64,000 bases of DNA from an uncultured Bacteroidales bacterium. GTDB taxonomy: Bacteria; Bacteroidota; Bacteroidia; Bacteroidales; Bacteroidaceae. This document shows positions 1 to 7,735 of this stretch, in pieces; position 1 is the first letter of the stretch, and every line of letters begins with the position of its first letter. Location of the stretch: the NCBI GenBank assembly GCA_902763885.1, contig CACWTU010000002.1, positions 300,842-364,841 of the forward strand, given 5' to 3'. Below the pieces are notes generated by a model, which ran no database searches, was not told the DNA's origin, and worked only from the letters and a program-made list of their open reading frames with translations. A program made the translations under genes and the position numbers.

Positions 1-592
1 ATCCGTTCTTATACTTTTCTTTGTATTTCCTGATTGGCTCTTTATGATAACTGCCGTCGCGGTATTCTTTTTTGCTCTCTATCCTTATTCTTTTACCTCT
101 ACCGATATATTTATATGTATCTGTAATGAATGTAGGATGATCATCATCAGTCTCATCGGGGTCATATAATTCCCTGCTAAGGATTCTTCCTTTTTTATCA
201 TATACATGAACGGCATTTTCTGTTATATCCATTCCTATATCATCTTTTTTCAGGAATGATGTCTCTTTCCATTCATCACCTATAAGGCGATATGACCTTA
301 CAGAACCGTCACTGCTCTTTATCTTCCTTTTGATGCTGTTGATTGTTTCAATGGTATCGATAGTCTGACCGTTGCGCCTGATTTCATACTCTGTCCAAGA
401 GGAATCAGGAGTATTGTTGAAATAAATGACACGGGTAACCAGAGCAAGTTCACCATCGGATGAATAATGATACTCTTCACGCTCAAACACACTATCATCA
501 TGATACTCAACCTTGCTCAGCAAATTGCCGCGGGTGCTGCCGCAAGCCGCAACCACCAAAGCAGATGATAATAAAGCAAATATCTTCTTCAT
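1..592 (-). CDS. Hypothetical SPII lipoprotein, 3' end cut by window edge
   Basis: An open frame runs from an ATG at 590-592 to base 1 with no stop, so about 197 codons are visible and the C-terminus is missing. The N-terminus MKKIFALLSSALVVAACGS is a lipoprotein signal with a lipobox ending at Cys17, so the mature protein should be lipid-anchored in the envelope. The rest is hydrophilic and rich in Tyr, Lys, Arg and Asp, with turns such as YHYSSDGE and VYDKKGRIL that resemble the short beta-hairpin repeats of YD/MORN-like secreted proteins. I do not recognise a family. Its leader and upstream bases resemble those of the next gene (665-1435). Confidence 0.7.
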   Translation of the reverse strand, partial: MKKIFALLSSALVVAACGSTRGNLLSKVEYHDDSVFEREEYHYSSDGELALVTRVIYFNNTPDSSWTEYEIRRNGQTIDTIETINSIKRKIKSSDGSVRSYRLIGDEWKETSFLKKDDIGMDITENAVHVYDKKGRILSRELYDPDETDDDHPTFITDTYKYIGRGKRIRIESKKEYRDGSYHKEPIRKYKEKYKNG

Positions 593-609
593 AATTCTGT
601 CTTATTTGT

Positions 610-666
610 GAGAATGTGGAAATGTGGAAAAGGGGACAGTCCCCTTTTCCACATTTCCACATTCTC
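610..666. repeat. Family B palindrome B1, perfect 27-bp inverted repeat
   Basis: The arms 610-636 and 640-666 are exact reverse complements around a 3-base loop, with the core GGGGACAGTCCCC at the centre. The right arm overlaps the stop codon (665-667) of the minus-strand gene at 665-1435. It can act as its terminator and belongs to the GGGGnCnGnCCCC family seen at seven other loci here. Confidence 0.9.
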
Positions 667-1435
667 AATAAAAGAATTCATAATTTGTAAAAATATAGGA
701 TATTCCAAAATTCAATGACCAGATGGACCCGACATTATCGTAATGATGGTTCGAAGTGAATAATTGGAATCTCAAGGCTTGGTCAGTATCAAAGAAGGGA
801 AATAGGACTTTTTTTAGATGCCAGTCTGTTTCAATCCCCAAATAATACCCTCCGACTAATGATGTACTGCTAATTATCTTTTTGTTTTTTATGTCTTTCT
901 CAGTTGTATCTTGTAACATTCTGGAGAATGATACTCCGGCAACAGGAGTCAGGTTGATATTATGGTTTGCAAAGAACGTATATCCAATTCCTAATCTTAT
1001 TTGCACTTTATTGACAAATCGATCAGTATTCCAGTTGTAGTTGTTGTCCGAATCGTAGTAAAAGTCAGAAGAAAGCAATCGTCCCCATAAAGCTGATCCA
1101 TTGAGTGCAAACCTAAATGATTGTTTTTGTAACTCAATTAAAAGGTTTAAGCCATTGAACAGATTAAATACATCATGAAATTCCCCGATGATAATTGAAT
1201 TCTCATATCCGATGAAAGATACGGATAGTGATTTGTCCGGGTTGTAATAGGAATAACCTCCAAAATGTACTTCCGGGAACAAGTATTGTTTAAGCTCGTA
1301 AGCATACTCATCATGATTGCCTTTACCCATAAACCGATCATCGGGCTCCAGAAAATCCTGAGCTTTTACATCAATACTTATAGCGGAAGCTGCAACGAGC
1401 AAAGCAGATGATAATACAGCAAATAAATACTTCAT
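665..1435 (-). CDS. Secreted outer-membrane-like protein of unknown function
   Basis: This is a 256-residue protein with a type I signal peptide (MKYLFAVLSSALLVAASA, then a likely cut after VKAQ). The mature part has alternating hydrophobic and aromatic stretches (for example IRLGIGYTFFA and LNFGISYIFTNYEFFY at the very C-terminus). A terminal aromatic residue after a beta strand is typical of outer-membrane beta-barrels. No enzyme motif is visible. The first 16 residues and about 20 bases upstream match those of the neighbouring lipoprotein gene, so the two genes may share a duplicated leader. Function is unassigned. Confidence 0.7.
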   Translation of the reverse strand: MKYLFAVLSSALLVAASAISIDVKAQDFLEPDDRFMGKGNHDEYAYELKQYLFPEVHFGGYSYYNPDKSLSVSFIGYENSIIIGEFHDVFNLFNGLNLLIELQKQSFRFALNGSALWGRLLSSDFYYDSDNNYNWNTDRFVNKVQIRLGIGYTFFANHNINLTPVAGVSFSRMLQDTTEKDIKNKKIISSTSLVGGYYLGIETDWHLKKVLFPFFDTDQALRFQLFTSNHHYDNVGSIWSLNFGISYIFTNYEFFY

Positions 1436-1574
1436 AATTCAGCCTTATTTGCTGCAAAACAATCTGTATATATGAGGTCCTGCAAGGATTAAGCGTTGCA
1501 AAACCGTTGCAATTTGCGTTTCCCGGTGACTAAATGAGAAAAAGAGGATGAATTGAAAGCCATCCTCCTAAAAA

Positions 1575-1628
1575 AGTACCAAGCAGTGCTCAGATTGAAG
1601 GGGATAGTAAACTGTCCCCTTCGGTACT
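1575..1628. repeat. Family B palindrome B2 (degenerate)
   Basis: The outer arms AGTACC (1575-1580) and GGTACT (1623-1628) enclose inner arms GAAGGGGA (1597-1604) and TCCCCTTC (1615-1622). The element overlaps the stop codon of the PIN-domain gene (1627-1629). Confidence 0.7.
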
Positions 1629-2049
1629 ATTTCTCGTTAAAGATAAGGTTGAGTCCTTGTCGGGTATAGTAGGGAAAGCGTGTATCACTTGATATGAGAG
1701 GGATCCCTAACGTCATGGCGTGTGATATTATCACATGGTCCGATGGGTCCTTGTGGTTCATAGTTTTGTTTACGCTTAAACGTGAGTACGTCTGCATCAC
1801 ATCTTTTGCGATGGGCAGAATCTCTACAAAGTGTGTCTCCTCTATGGAGCGCACCATATCTTCAGCAGTTTTCCATTTCTTGTTTCCCCATCCCTTGTTG
1901 TTATATGCTACAATAAGTTCACGGACACTCTCAGCACTTATGTACATAAGAGTCTCTGGCTCACTTAAAATAGAATAAACATTTGGGTCAAGTTTATCAT
2001 GGTCAGTGCTCAGGTATATAAAGATATTGGTATCAAGTAAATATCTCAT
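1627..2049 (-). CDS. PIN-domain ribonuclease toxin (VapC-like)
   Basis: This 140-residue PIN domain is probably the toxin of a type II toxin-antitoxin module that cleaves RNA. The acidic metal-binding residues are present: Asp6 in LLDTN, Glu44 in SVREL, Asp101 and Asp104 in HKDPSDH, and Asp122 in SSDTRF. The length is normal for a single-domain VapC. The ATG at 2047-2049 overlaps the stop of the upstream 54-residue ORF (2046-2210) by ATGA, the usual sign of translational coupling with an antitoxin. The RNA target cannot be read from sequence. Family assignment is firm; a toxin role is inferred from family and context. Confidence 0.88.
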   Translation of the reverse strand: MRYLLDTNIFIYLSTDHDKLDPNVYSILSEPETLMYISAESVRELIVAYNNKGWGNKKWKTAEDMVRSIEETHFVEILPIAKDVMQTYSRLSVNKTMNHKDPSDHVIISHAMTLGIPLISSDTRFPYYTRQGLNLIFNEK

Positions 2050-2210
2050 AACAACAGCATTGGATCTTTAACCCATACTTCTCCAAGATGTTCAACAAAT
2101 GATTTCATACTCCTGTTTTGTGGTACAATAGTAGCCTTGATGGCTCTCCTCTCTTCAGGGGTCATCTTCTTCCTCTTTTTTGAGGTGTTTTTAGTGGTTT
2201 TGGTTTCCAT
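2046..2210 (-). CDS. Small putative antitoxin of the PIN toxin
   Basis: An ORF of 54 residues starts at the ATG at 2208-2210 and its TGA overlaps the toxin start (ATGA). The N-terminal half is very basic (TKNTSKKRKK, then TPEERRAIKA) and could bind DNA or RNA. The C-terminal half (SFVEHLGEVW) is amphipathic and could wrap the PIN domain. I do not recognise it as AbrB, PHD or RHH, so it may be a little-described antitoxin type. The call rests on position, coupling and size. Confidence 0.6.
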   Translation of the reverse strand: METKTTKNTSKKRKKMTPEERRAIKATIVPQNRSMKSFVEHLGEVWVKDPMLLL

Positions 2211-2268
2211 AATATTATAGTTTTATAACTGTTTGTGGCAAAGATAATGAAAAATCTGAAACTTGTTC

Positions 2269-2298
2269 ATGACACAGGGAAACGATACTATTGTGTCT
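2269..2298. repeat. Family A REP half-element A1
   Basis: A single right arm (ATGACACAGGGAAACGATAC and on to TTGTGTCT) matches the RAYT-linked palindromes at 36268-36330 and 38644-38706 apart from small changes near its end. It overlaps the stop codon (2297-2299) of the zinc-ribbon gene. Confidence 0.8.
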
Positions 2299-2569
2299 AG
2301 CCTACGAAATAGTTTACTCTGGTCTTACTTTGACAGCCGGGGCATTCAAATTCCAGGAAAGATTGAAACCTCTTAATTGTAGCATCTTTGAAAACATCGC
2401 CATATTTACTGGTCGTATTGCCGGCGTGATCCAGAAAGTTATTCTTGTTGAAAGAAACCTCACCACCGCATTTGGGGCAAGAATAAAGGGTTCGATAATA
2501 GACTCGGGGGTCTTCTTCTCCGCCCATTTTAGTATCAGTAAAAACTTCTGAAGCGTTATACTCTTTCAT
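2297..2569 (-). CDS. Small zinc-ribbon protein
   Basis: The protein carries two Cys pairs, CPKCGG and CPGC, about 45 residues apart, which suggests one zinc ribbon. I chose the ATG at 2569 (MKEYNASEVF, 90 residues). An in-frame ATG at 2602 would give 101 residues but overlap the upstream gene by 17 bases. The segment between the Cys pairs (FKDATIKRFQSFLEFE) is mixed charged and aromatic. It follows an immunity-like gene and may be co-transcribed with it. No function can be given. Confidence 0.55.
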   Translation of the reverse strand: MKEYNASEVFTDTKMGGEEDPRVYYRTLYSCPKCGGEVSFNKNNFLDHAGNTTSKYGDVFKDATIKRFQSFLEFECPGCQSKTRVNYFVG

Positions 2570-2585
2570 AGTGTTGAACTTTATT

Positions 2586-3227
2586 CTAAGACTGAAGGAC
2601 ATTTTTTGCGTGAGAACGCCAATTCATCAAGAAATCATATGCTACGATGCATGCCTCAGGTACACTGTCCAATATGGCAAGACCACTGATGAACTTGTTA
2701 AAGTTGTTGACTACATACAATTTGCCGTTCTGTTCATGAATGACAATGGTCTGGACTCCCAGTGTAATAGAGATATACGTACTGCCTTCGGTGCTTTGTG
2801 AAACGGCGGCTTGTGGTTCTTTCCTTGTGACGTATGCCAGAAATCGGTCAAAACTATTTGTTACGGGATACAGCTTACCTTTTACCATTAAACGTCCTGT
2901 CCATCGGAAAATGACATTTATTATATTATGATAAGCCGATATCAGATCATCAATATCTTGATTCCGACTCCACAAATGTTTGCCCTCATCCCAATACGCA
3001 GATACTTTTAAAAAGAAATACTCACATGCGTCAGCTTCATTCTCAAACAGTTGAATATCTTTTTTTGACCCTCTCTCATTTATCAGATAAGACTCCCATT
3101 GATTTGATGTGTTACTCAACACATAACCCTCAAGAAAACCATATGGAAAATCAAAATCTTTCAGGCAATAGTAGTTCCGCGGAACTCCTATCGAATCAAG
3201 TCTCTTCTGTAATTCAATTCTATTCAT
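2586..3227 (-). CDS. Immunity-protein-like hypothetical protein
   Basis: The frame is open further upstream, but the extension is Cys/Pro-rich and atypical. I start at the ATG at 3227 (MNRIELQKRLDSIGVPRNYY), giving 213 residues. The first 85 residues have the pattern 'short helix, GVP, YxL, then WESYLINERG, then FENEADACEYF', which recalls immunity proteins of polymorphic toxins (Imm families built around an ERG turn and a FxSExEA helix). The rest (SFDRFLAYVTRKEP; VVNNFNKFIS) is not recognised. No toxin gene is adjacent, so it would be an orphan immunity gene. Confidence in coding is fair, in function low. Confidence 0.45.
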   Translation of the reverse strand: MNRIELQKRLDSIGVPRNYYCLKDFDFPYGFLEGYVLSNTSNQWESYLINERGSKKDIQLFENEADACEYFFLKVSAYWDEGKHLWSRNQDIDDLISAYHNIINVIFRWTGRLMVKGKLYPVTNSFDRFLAYVTRKEPQAAVSQSTEGSTYISITLGVQTIVIHEQNGKLYVVNNFNKFISGLAILDSVPEACIVAYDFLMNWRSHAKNVLQS

Positions 3228-3472
3228 GACAATTGCAAATCTAATTAAAAAATCACACAAAAAGTTTAGTGGCCATACATTGGAATAGAATGGTTGTGGG
3301 GGCGATTTTTTGCAAGTATGGCCGGAAGAATGGGGAAAAAGGGGCTTTTTGATGCCATACTTGCAGGAAATGTGGATTATATGGCTTGTGGTGAGAGGTA
3401 TGGCCATAAAAAAGAATTGAGAACCGCCCGGATGGCAATTCTCAATTCTCAATTTTCAATTTTCAATTGGAA
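3228..3472. other. Non-coding spacer with nested inverted repeats and an AATTGAAAATTG tail
   Basis: No convincing gene. Inner arms TGCAAGTATGGC (3311-3322) and GCCATACTTGCA (3354-3365) are exact complements, enclosed by outer arms TGGCCATAC (3270-3278) and GTATGGCCA (3398-3406). Next to the mutB stop, 3437-3470 is a run of AATTCTC and AATTTTC units (minus strand AATTGAAAATTG) that recurs at 24489-24521. Confidence 0.6.
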
Positions 3473-5617
3473 TTACTCCGCCAGGAGCAATTCCATAACT
3501 TGGACAGCGGCTTTGGCGACGCTGGTGCCGGGGCCGAATATGGCGGCGGCGCCTGCCTTGTAGAGGAAATCGTAGTCCTGGGCGGGGATTACACCGCCTA
3601 CTACTACCATGATATCCTCGCGGCCCAGTTTCTTGAGTTCCTCGATAACCTGCGGAACCAGGGTCTTATGGCCGGCGGCAAGTGATGAGACGCCCAGTAC
3701 GTGGACATCGTTCTCAACTGCCTCGCGGGCCGACTCGGCCGGAGTCTGGAAGAGCGGACCCATATCCACGTCAAAACCGCAGTCAGCGTAACCGGTGGCT
3801 ACAACCTTGGCGCCGCGGTCGTGACCGTCCTGACCCATCTTGGCAATCATGATACGGGGCTGACGGCCCTCCTTCTTTGCGAACTCTGCTGTAAGCTGGC
3901 AGGCTTTCTCAAAGTCTGCGTCTTTCTTGCTTTCTGATGAATACACGCCTGATATTGTTCTGATTACTGCTTTGTATCGGCCTACAACCTTCTCGCAGGC
4001 GTAGGAAATCTCACCCAGTGATGCGCGTACCTTGGCGGCCTCAACGGCAAGTGCAAGCAGGTTGCCCTTACCGGTCTCGACGCACTTGGTGATGGCATCA
4101 AGAGCCTTTTGTACATCGGCCTCGTTGCGGTTGGCACGGAGTTGTTTCAAGCGCTCAATCTGCTGGTTGCGTACGGCGGTGTTGTCGATCTCAAGGATAT
4201 CGATGGGATCCTCGTGATCCAGACGGTACTTGTTGGTACCTACTATGGTCTGGGTGCCGCAGTCTATGCGGGCCTGGGTGCGGGCAGCTGCCTCCTCGAT
4301 ACGCATCTTGGGCAGACCGGTCTCGATGGCCTTTGCCATACCTCCCAGCTTCTCAATCTCCTGGATGTGCTCCCAAGCCTTGTGGGCAATCTCGTTGGTC
4401 AGAGACTCAATGTAGTATGAGCCTGCCCACGGGTCAACCTCGCGGCATACGTTGGTCTCCTCCTGGATGTAGATCTGGGTGTTACGGGCAATACGGGCAC
4501 TGAAATCGGTAGGCAGTGCTATGGCCTCGTCCAGAGCGTTGGTGTGCAGAGACTGGGTGTGACCTAAGGCTGCTGCCATAGCCTCGATGCAGGTACGGCC
4601 TACGTTGTTGAACGGATCCTGCTCGGTGAGTGACCAACCTGATGTCTGGCAGTGTGTACGCAGAGCCATTGACTTGGGGTTCTTGGCACCGAAGCTCTTG
4701 GTTATCTTGGCCCAGAGCAGACGGGCTGCACGCATCTTGGCAATCTCCATGAGGTGGTTGGTACCGATGGCCCAGAAGAATGACAGACGCGGTGCGAATG
4801 TATCTATGTTCATGCCGGCGTTGATACCTGCACGCAGATACTCCATACCATCGGCCAGAGTGTAAGCCAGCTCAATATCGGCGGTAGCACCTGCCTCCTG
4901 CATGTGGTAACCGGAGATTGATATTGAGTTGAACTTGGGCATATTCTGTGATGTATATTCGAATATGTCGGCAATTATCTTCATGGAGAACTTGGGCGGA
5001 TAGATATAGGTGTTACGCACCATGAACTCCTTGAGGATATCGTTCTGGATGGTTCCCTGAAGCTCCTCAAGTGTGGCACCCTGCTCCAGACCTGATACTA
5101 TGTAGAAGGCCAGGATAGGCAGAACGGCACCGTTCATTGTCATTGATACTGACATCTTGTTAAGAGGTATGCCGTCAAACAGTACCTTCATATCCTCGAC
5201 CGAGCAGATGGATACACCGGCCTTACCTACGTCACCTACCACACGCTCGTGGTCGGCATCGTAGCCGCGGTGGGTGGCAAGGTCAAACGCAACAGACAGA
5301 CCTTTCTGACCGGCGGCCAGGTTACGGCGGTAGAATGCGTTACTCTCCTCAGCAGTGGAGAATCCGGCATACTGACGGATGGTCCAGGGACGCATCACAT
5401 ACATGGTCGAGTAGGGTCCGCGAAGGTTAGGGGCGATACCTGCGGCATAGTTCAGATGCTCCATGCCCTCCAGGTCCTCCTTGGTATATACAGGCTTTAC
5501 TTCAATGTGCTCCGGAGTCTTCCAGATCTCATCGGCACCGGCCTTTGTCTTGCATCCGCAAAGAGCCTCCTTGGGGGCTGCGGACTTGATGTCTATATTC
5601 TTGAAATCGGGTTTCAT
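3473..5617 (-). CDS. mutB: Methylmalonyl-CoA mutase, large (catalytic) subunit
   Basis: This 714-residue subunit interconverts succinyl-CoA and (R)-methylmalonyl-CoA using adenosylcobalamin, on the cytosolic succinate-propionate route. The N-terminal two-thirds is the substrate-binding TIM barrel ([35 protein letters not shown]). The C-terminal cobalamin domain carries the lower-ligand motif DGHDRGAKV near residue 595, followed by GPLFQTP. Length and motifs are normal. The N-terminus has an unusual CGCK near residue 20. It lies 9 bases downstream of mutA, so the two form one operon. The catalytic assignment is secure. Confidence 0.97.
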   Translation of the reverse strand: MKPDFKNIDIKSAAPKEALCGCKTKAGADEIWKTPEHIEVKPVYTKEDLEGMEHLNYAAGIAPNLRGPYSTMYVMRPWTIRQYAGFSTAEESNAFYRRNLAAGQKGLSVAFDLATHRGYDADHERVVGDVGKAGVSICSVEDMKVLFDGIPLNKMSVSMTMNGAVLPILAFYIVSGLEQGATLEELQGTIQNDILKEFMVRNTYIYPPKFSMKIIADIFEYTSQNMPKFNSISISGYHMQEAGATADIELAYTLADGMEYLRAGINAGMNIDTFAPRLSFFWAIGTNHLMEIAKMRAARLLWAKITKSFGAKNPKSMALRTHCQTSGWSLTEQDPFNNVGRTCIEAMAAALGHTQSLHTNALDEAIALPTDFSARIARNTQIYIQEETNVCREVDPWAGSYYIESLTNEIAHKAWEHIQEIEKLGGMAKAIETGLPKMRIEEAAARTQARIDCGTQTIVGTNKYRLDHEDPIDILEIDNTAVRNQQIERLKQLRANRNEADVQKALDAITKCVETGKGNLLALAVEAAKVRASLGEISYACEKVVGRYKAVIRTISGVYSSESKKDADFEKACQLTAEFAKKEGRQPRIMIAKMGQDGHDRGAKVVATGYADCGFDVDMGPLFQTPAESAREAVENDVHVLGVSSLAAGHKTLVPQVIEELKKLGREDIMVVVGGVIPAQDYDFLYKAGAAAIFGPGTSVAKAAVQVMELLLAE

Positions 5618-5626
5618 AACTACGGA

Positions 5627-7504
5627 TTATTTGATGTTAAGCTTGCTGTTGAAATCACGGAGAGTCTCAAGTACGTTGCAGCGTACATGGACGTAATTCT
5701 CTATACCGGCGGCCTTGAGGTCCTCGATGCAGGCGGGGTTACCGGCAATGACGAATATTGCGCTGTCACCTACAGCCTTGAATGCGGCGGGACCGTACTC
5801 GGCGTACTCATCGTCGCTTGAGCAGAGCACCACGATATCGGCACCTGCCTTGCGGGCAGCCTCGGCTCCCTCCTGGACGGTCTTGAAACCAAGGTTGTCT
5901 ATAATCTCGTAGCCTGCGCAGCCAAAGAAGTTACCCGAGAACTGGGCGCGGGCCTGACGCATGGCCAGATTTCCGATGGTGAGCATGAACACCTTGGGAC
6001 GGCGGCCGCTGGCCTCGGTCTGAAGGCGCAATGCCTCAAACTCTGATGCTATGCGAGAGCTGTCAAGGGTTGCGATGGTTGCCTCACCCTCTGCCTTGCA
6101 GCAGCAACAGCAGGTCTTGGGGGCACGGCCCTCGGACATCTCCTTGATGTTGGGGAACTGGTTGGTTCCCAGAAGTGACTCCTTACGCTTGGCGGCGTTC
6201 TCATGACGGGTGGCGTTGGTGGCGTTTACAGCCTCCTGAACCTTGCCGGCCTTTACCATTGCCAGCATACCGCCCTCATCCTCAACCTGGAGGAACAGTT
6301 TCCATGCCTGCTCTGCCAGAGCCTCGGTCAGGTTCTCCACGTAGTATGAACCGCCGGCGGGATCTACAACCTTGTCAAAGTGTGACTCCTCCTTAAGCAG
6401 CAGCTGCTGGTTACGTGCCAGACGCTCCGAGAAATCATCGGATTTCTGATATGCTGCATCGAACGGGGTGACTGTGATTGAGTTGACACCTGCCAGAGCG
6501 GCACTCATGGCCTCGGTCTGTGAACGCAGCAGGTTTACGTACGGGTCAAACAGTGTCTGGTTGTACTTGGTGGTGACTGCGTTGATGAACATCTTGCATG
6601 AGCAACGGCAGATGCCGTCCTCGGGGTTCTTGCCGCAGTGGCACTCTGGCTTGTAGGCCTCGACTATCTTGGCCCAAAGCATACGTGCTGCGCGGAACTT
6701 GGCAATCTCCATGAAATAGTTGGAGCCGATGCCCATGTTGAACTGGATCTTCTTGGCTACCTTGTCGGCTGGAACGCCGGCCTCGGTGAGGGAACGCATG
6801 TACTCGTTACCCCAAGCCAGTGCATAACCCAGCTCCTGATAGCAGAATGCGCCGCTGTCGGTAAGCATTGAAGCCTTGACGGTGAGGGCGCGGAACTTCT
6901 TGAGGGGCTCAAGTATCTCAATCAGTTTGGCGGCATCATCAAGACCGCACTCAACGCCGTTCTTGAGCATTGAGCCGATGGGATCATATGCGATTGAACC
7001 CTTCAGCGTGCTCAGGTCATAACCTTTTTTGGTGAAGTAGTCAACCAGAGCCTGGGCCTGTGCGCAAGCCAGCTGGGGCTTGGTGCTGAAATTGAGTTCG
7101 ATGCAATCGGCCAGTATGCCGTCCAGCAGTGCCTCCAGATCGGCACCCTCAATCAGACGGCCGCGGCAGCAGAAACTGAGTGAATCGACACCCTTGTTCA
7201 AGATATCAAGAGCCTTTGCATTGGCCTCCTTGATGTCTTTGGTGCTGATACCCTGGCGTACAAACCAGCTGTTGCATGCCTTGGTGCCGCGCTTGTAAGG
7301 AAATTCTCCGGGTTTGGTCTCTGTGTCAAGGCCTGCCAGATCCTCCTGGCGGTAGAACGGCTGAACCTTGAATCCCTCGTTGGTTCTCCACACGAGTTTC
7401 TTCTCAAAATCGGCGCCCTTAAGGTCCTCAGTTATCTTGGCCATCCACTCCTCGGTGGACACGGGCGGGAACTCTGAGAAGAGTTTTTCTTTGTAGTTTG
7501 ACAT
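5627..7504 (-). CDS. mutA: Methylmalonyl-CoA mutase, small subunit
   Basis: This is the 625-residue partner of MutB. It has the TIM-barrel fold (MGIGSNYFMEIAKFRAARML) and a degenerate C-terminal B12-like domain without DxHxxG, as expected for the non-catalytic beta subunit. Two cysteine-rich insertions stand out: ECHCGKNPEDGICRCSCKM at about residues 288-306 and TCCCCCKAEGEA near residue 463. They could bind a metal or be surface loops, and I know of no role. It is the first gene of the mutA-mutB operon, with a TATATTTG-type -7 box upstream on the minus strand (7564-7571). Confidence 0.95.
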   Translation of the reverse strand: MSNYKEKLFSEFPPVSTEEWMAKITEDLKGADFEKKLVWRTNEGFKVQPFYRQEDLAGLDTETKPGEFPYKRGTKACNSWFVRQGISTKDIKEANAKALDILNKGVDSLSFCCRGRLIEGADLEALLDGILADCIELNFSTKPQLACAQAQALVDYFTKKGYDLSTLKGSIAYDPIGSMLKNGVECGLDDAAKLIEILEPLKKFRALTVKASMLTDSGAFCYQELGYALAWGNEYMRSLTEAGVPADKVAKKIQFNMGIGSNYFMEIAKFRAARMLWAKIVEAYKPECHCGKNPEDGICRCSCKMFINAVTTKYNQTLFDPYVNLLRSQTEAMSAALAGVNSITVTPFDAAYQKSDDFSERLARNQQLLLKEESHFDKVVDPAGGSYYVENLTEALAEQAWKLFLQVEDEGGMLAMVKAGKVQEAVNATNATRHENAAKRKESLLGTNQFPNIKEMSEGRAPKTCCCCCKAEGEATIATLDSSRIASEFEALRLQTEASGRRPKVFMLTIGNLAMRQARAQFSGNFFGCAGYEIIDNLGFKTVQEGAEAARKAGADIVVLCSSDDEYAEYGPAAFKAVGDSAIFVIAGNPACIEDLKAAGIENYVHVRCNVLETLRDFNSKLNIK

Positions 7505-7563
7505 AAATTACTTGTTTGATAGGATAATTCTCAATTGTGTGTTCTGTCATGCACAAAACATGG

Positions 7564-7571
7564 CAAATATA
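7564..7571 (-). promoter_or_regulatory. Candidate -7 box for mutAB
   Basis: Forward CAAATATA reads TATATTTG on the minus strand and matches the Bacteroidota -7 consensus TAnnTTTG. It lies about 60 bases before the mutA start. No clear -33 TTTG at 19-21 bases was found. Confidence 0.4.
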
Positions 7572-7675
7572 ACTAATAAGGTTGACTAATCCTACTTAAA
7601 TCCTGCTGATTTATATTATTTGAATAACTATAAATTTTTAAGGATTTGTTATGAATAACGTGTATAAAATGTGAG

Positions 7676-7683
7676 TAACTTTG
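7676..7683 (+). promoter_or_regulatory. Candidate -7 box for the AspT/YidE-type transporter
   Basis: TAACTTTG matches TAnnTTTG 53 bases before the start codon at 7736. The nearest TTTG (7645-7648) is 27 bases upstream, longer than the usual 19-21, so the -33 element is uncertain. Confidence 0.4.
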
Positions 7684-7735
7684 CGGTCGAAAAAATCGGA
7701 CAAGCCTTAATGGCTGCTCAAAACGCTGAAACATA

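Noticed and set aside
5249-5821. 190-codon plus-strand frame across the mutB/mutA junction
   Set aside because: It is antisense to both mutase subunits and has no start context.
7505-7735. Cobalamin riboswitch upstream of mutAB
   Set aside because: The region lacks a B12-box-like sequence and the needed helices; only a -7 box was seen.
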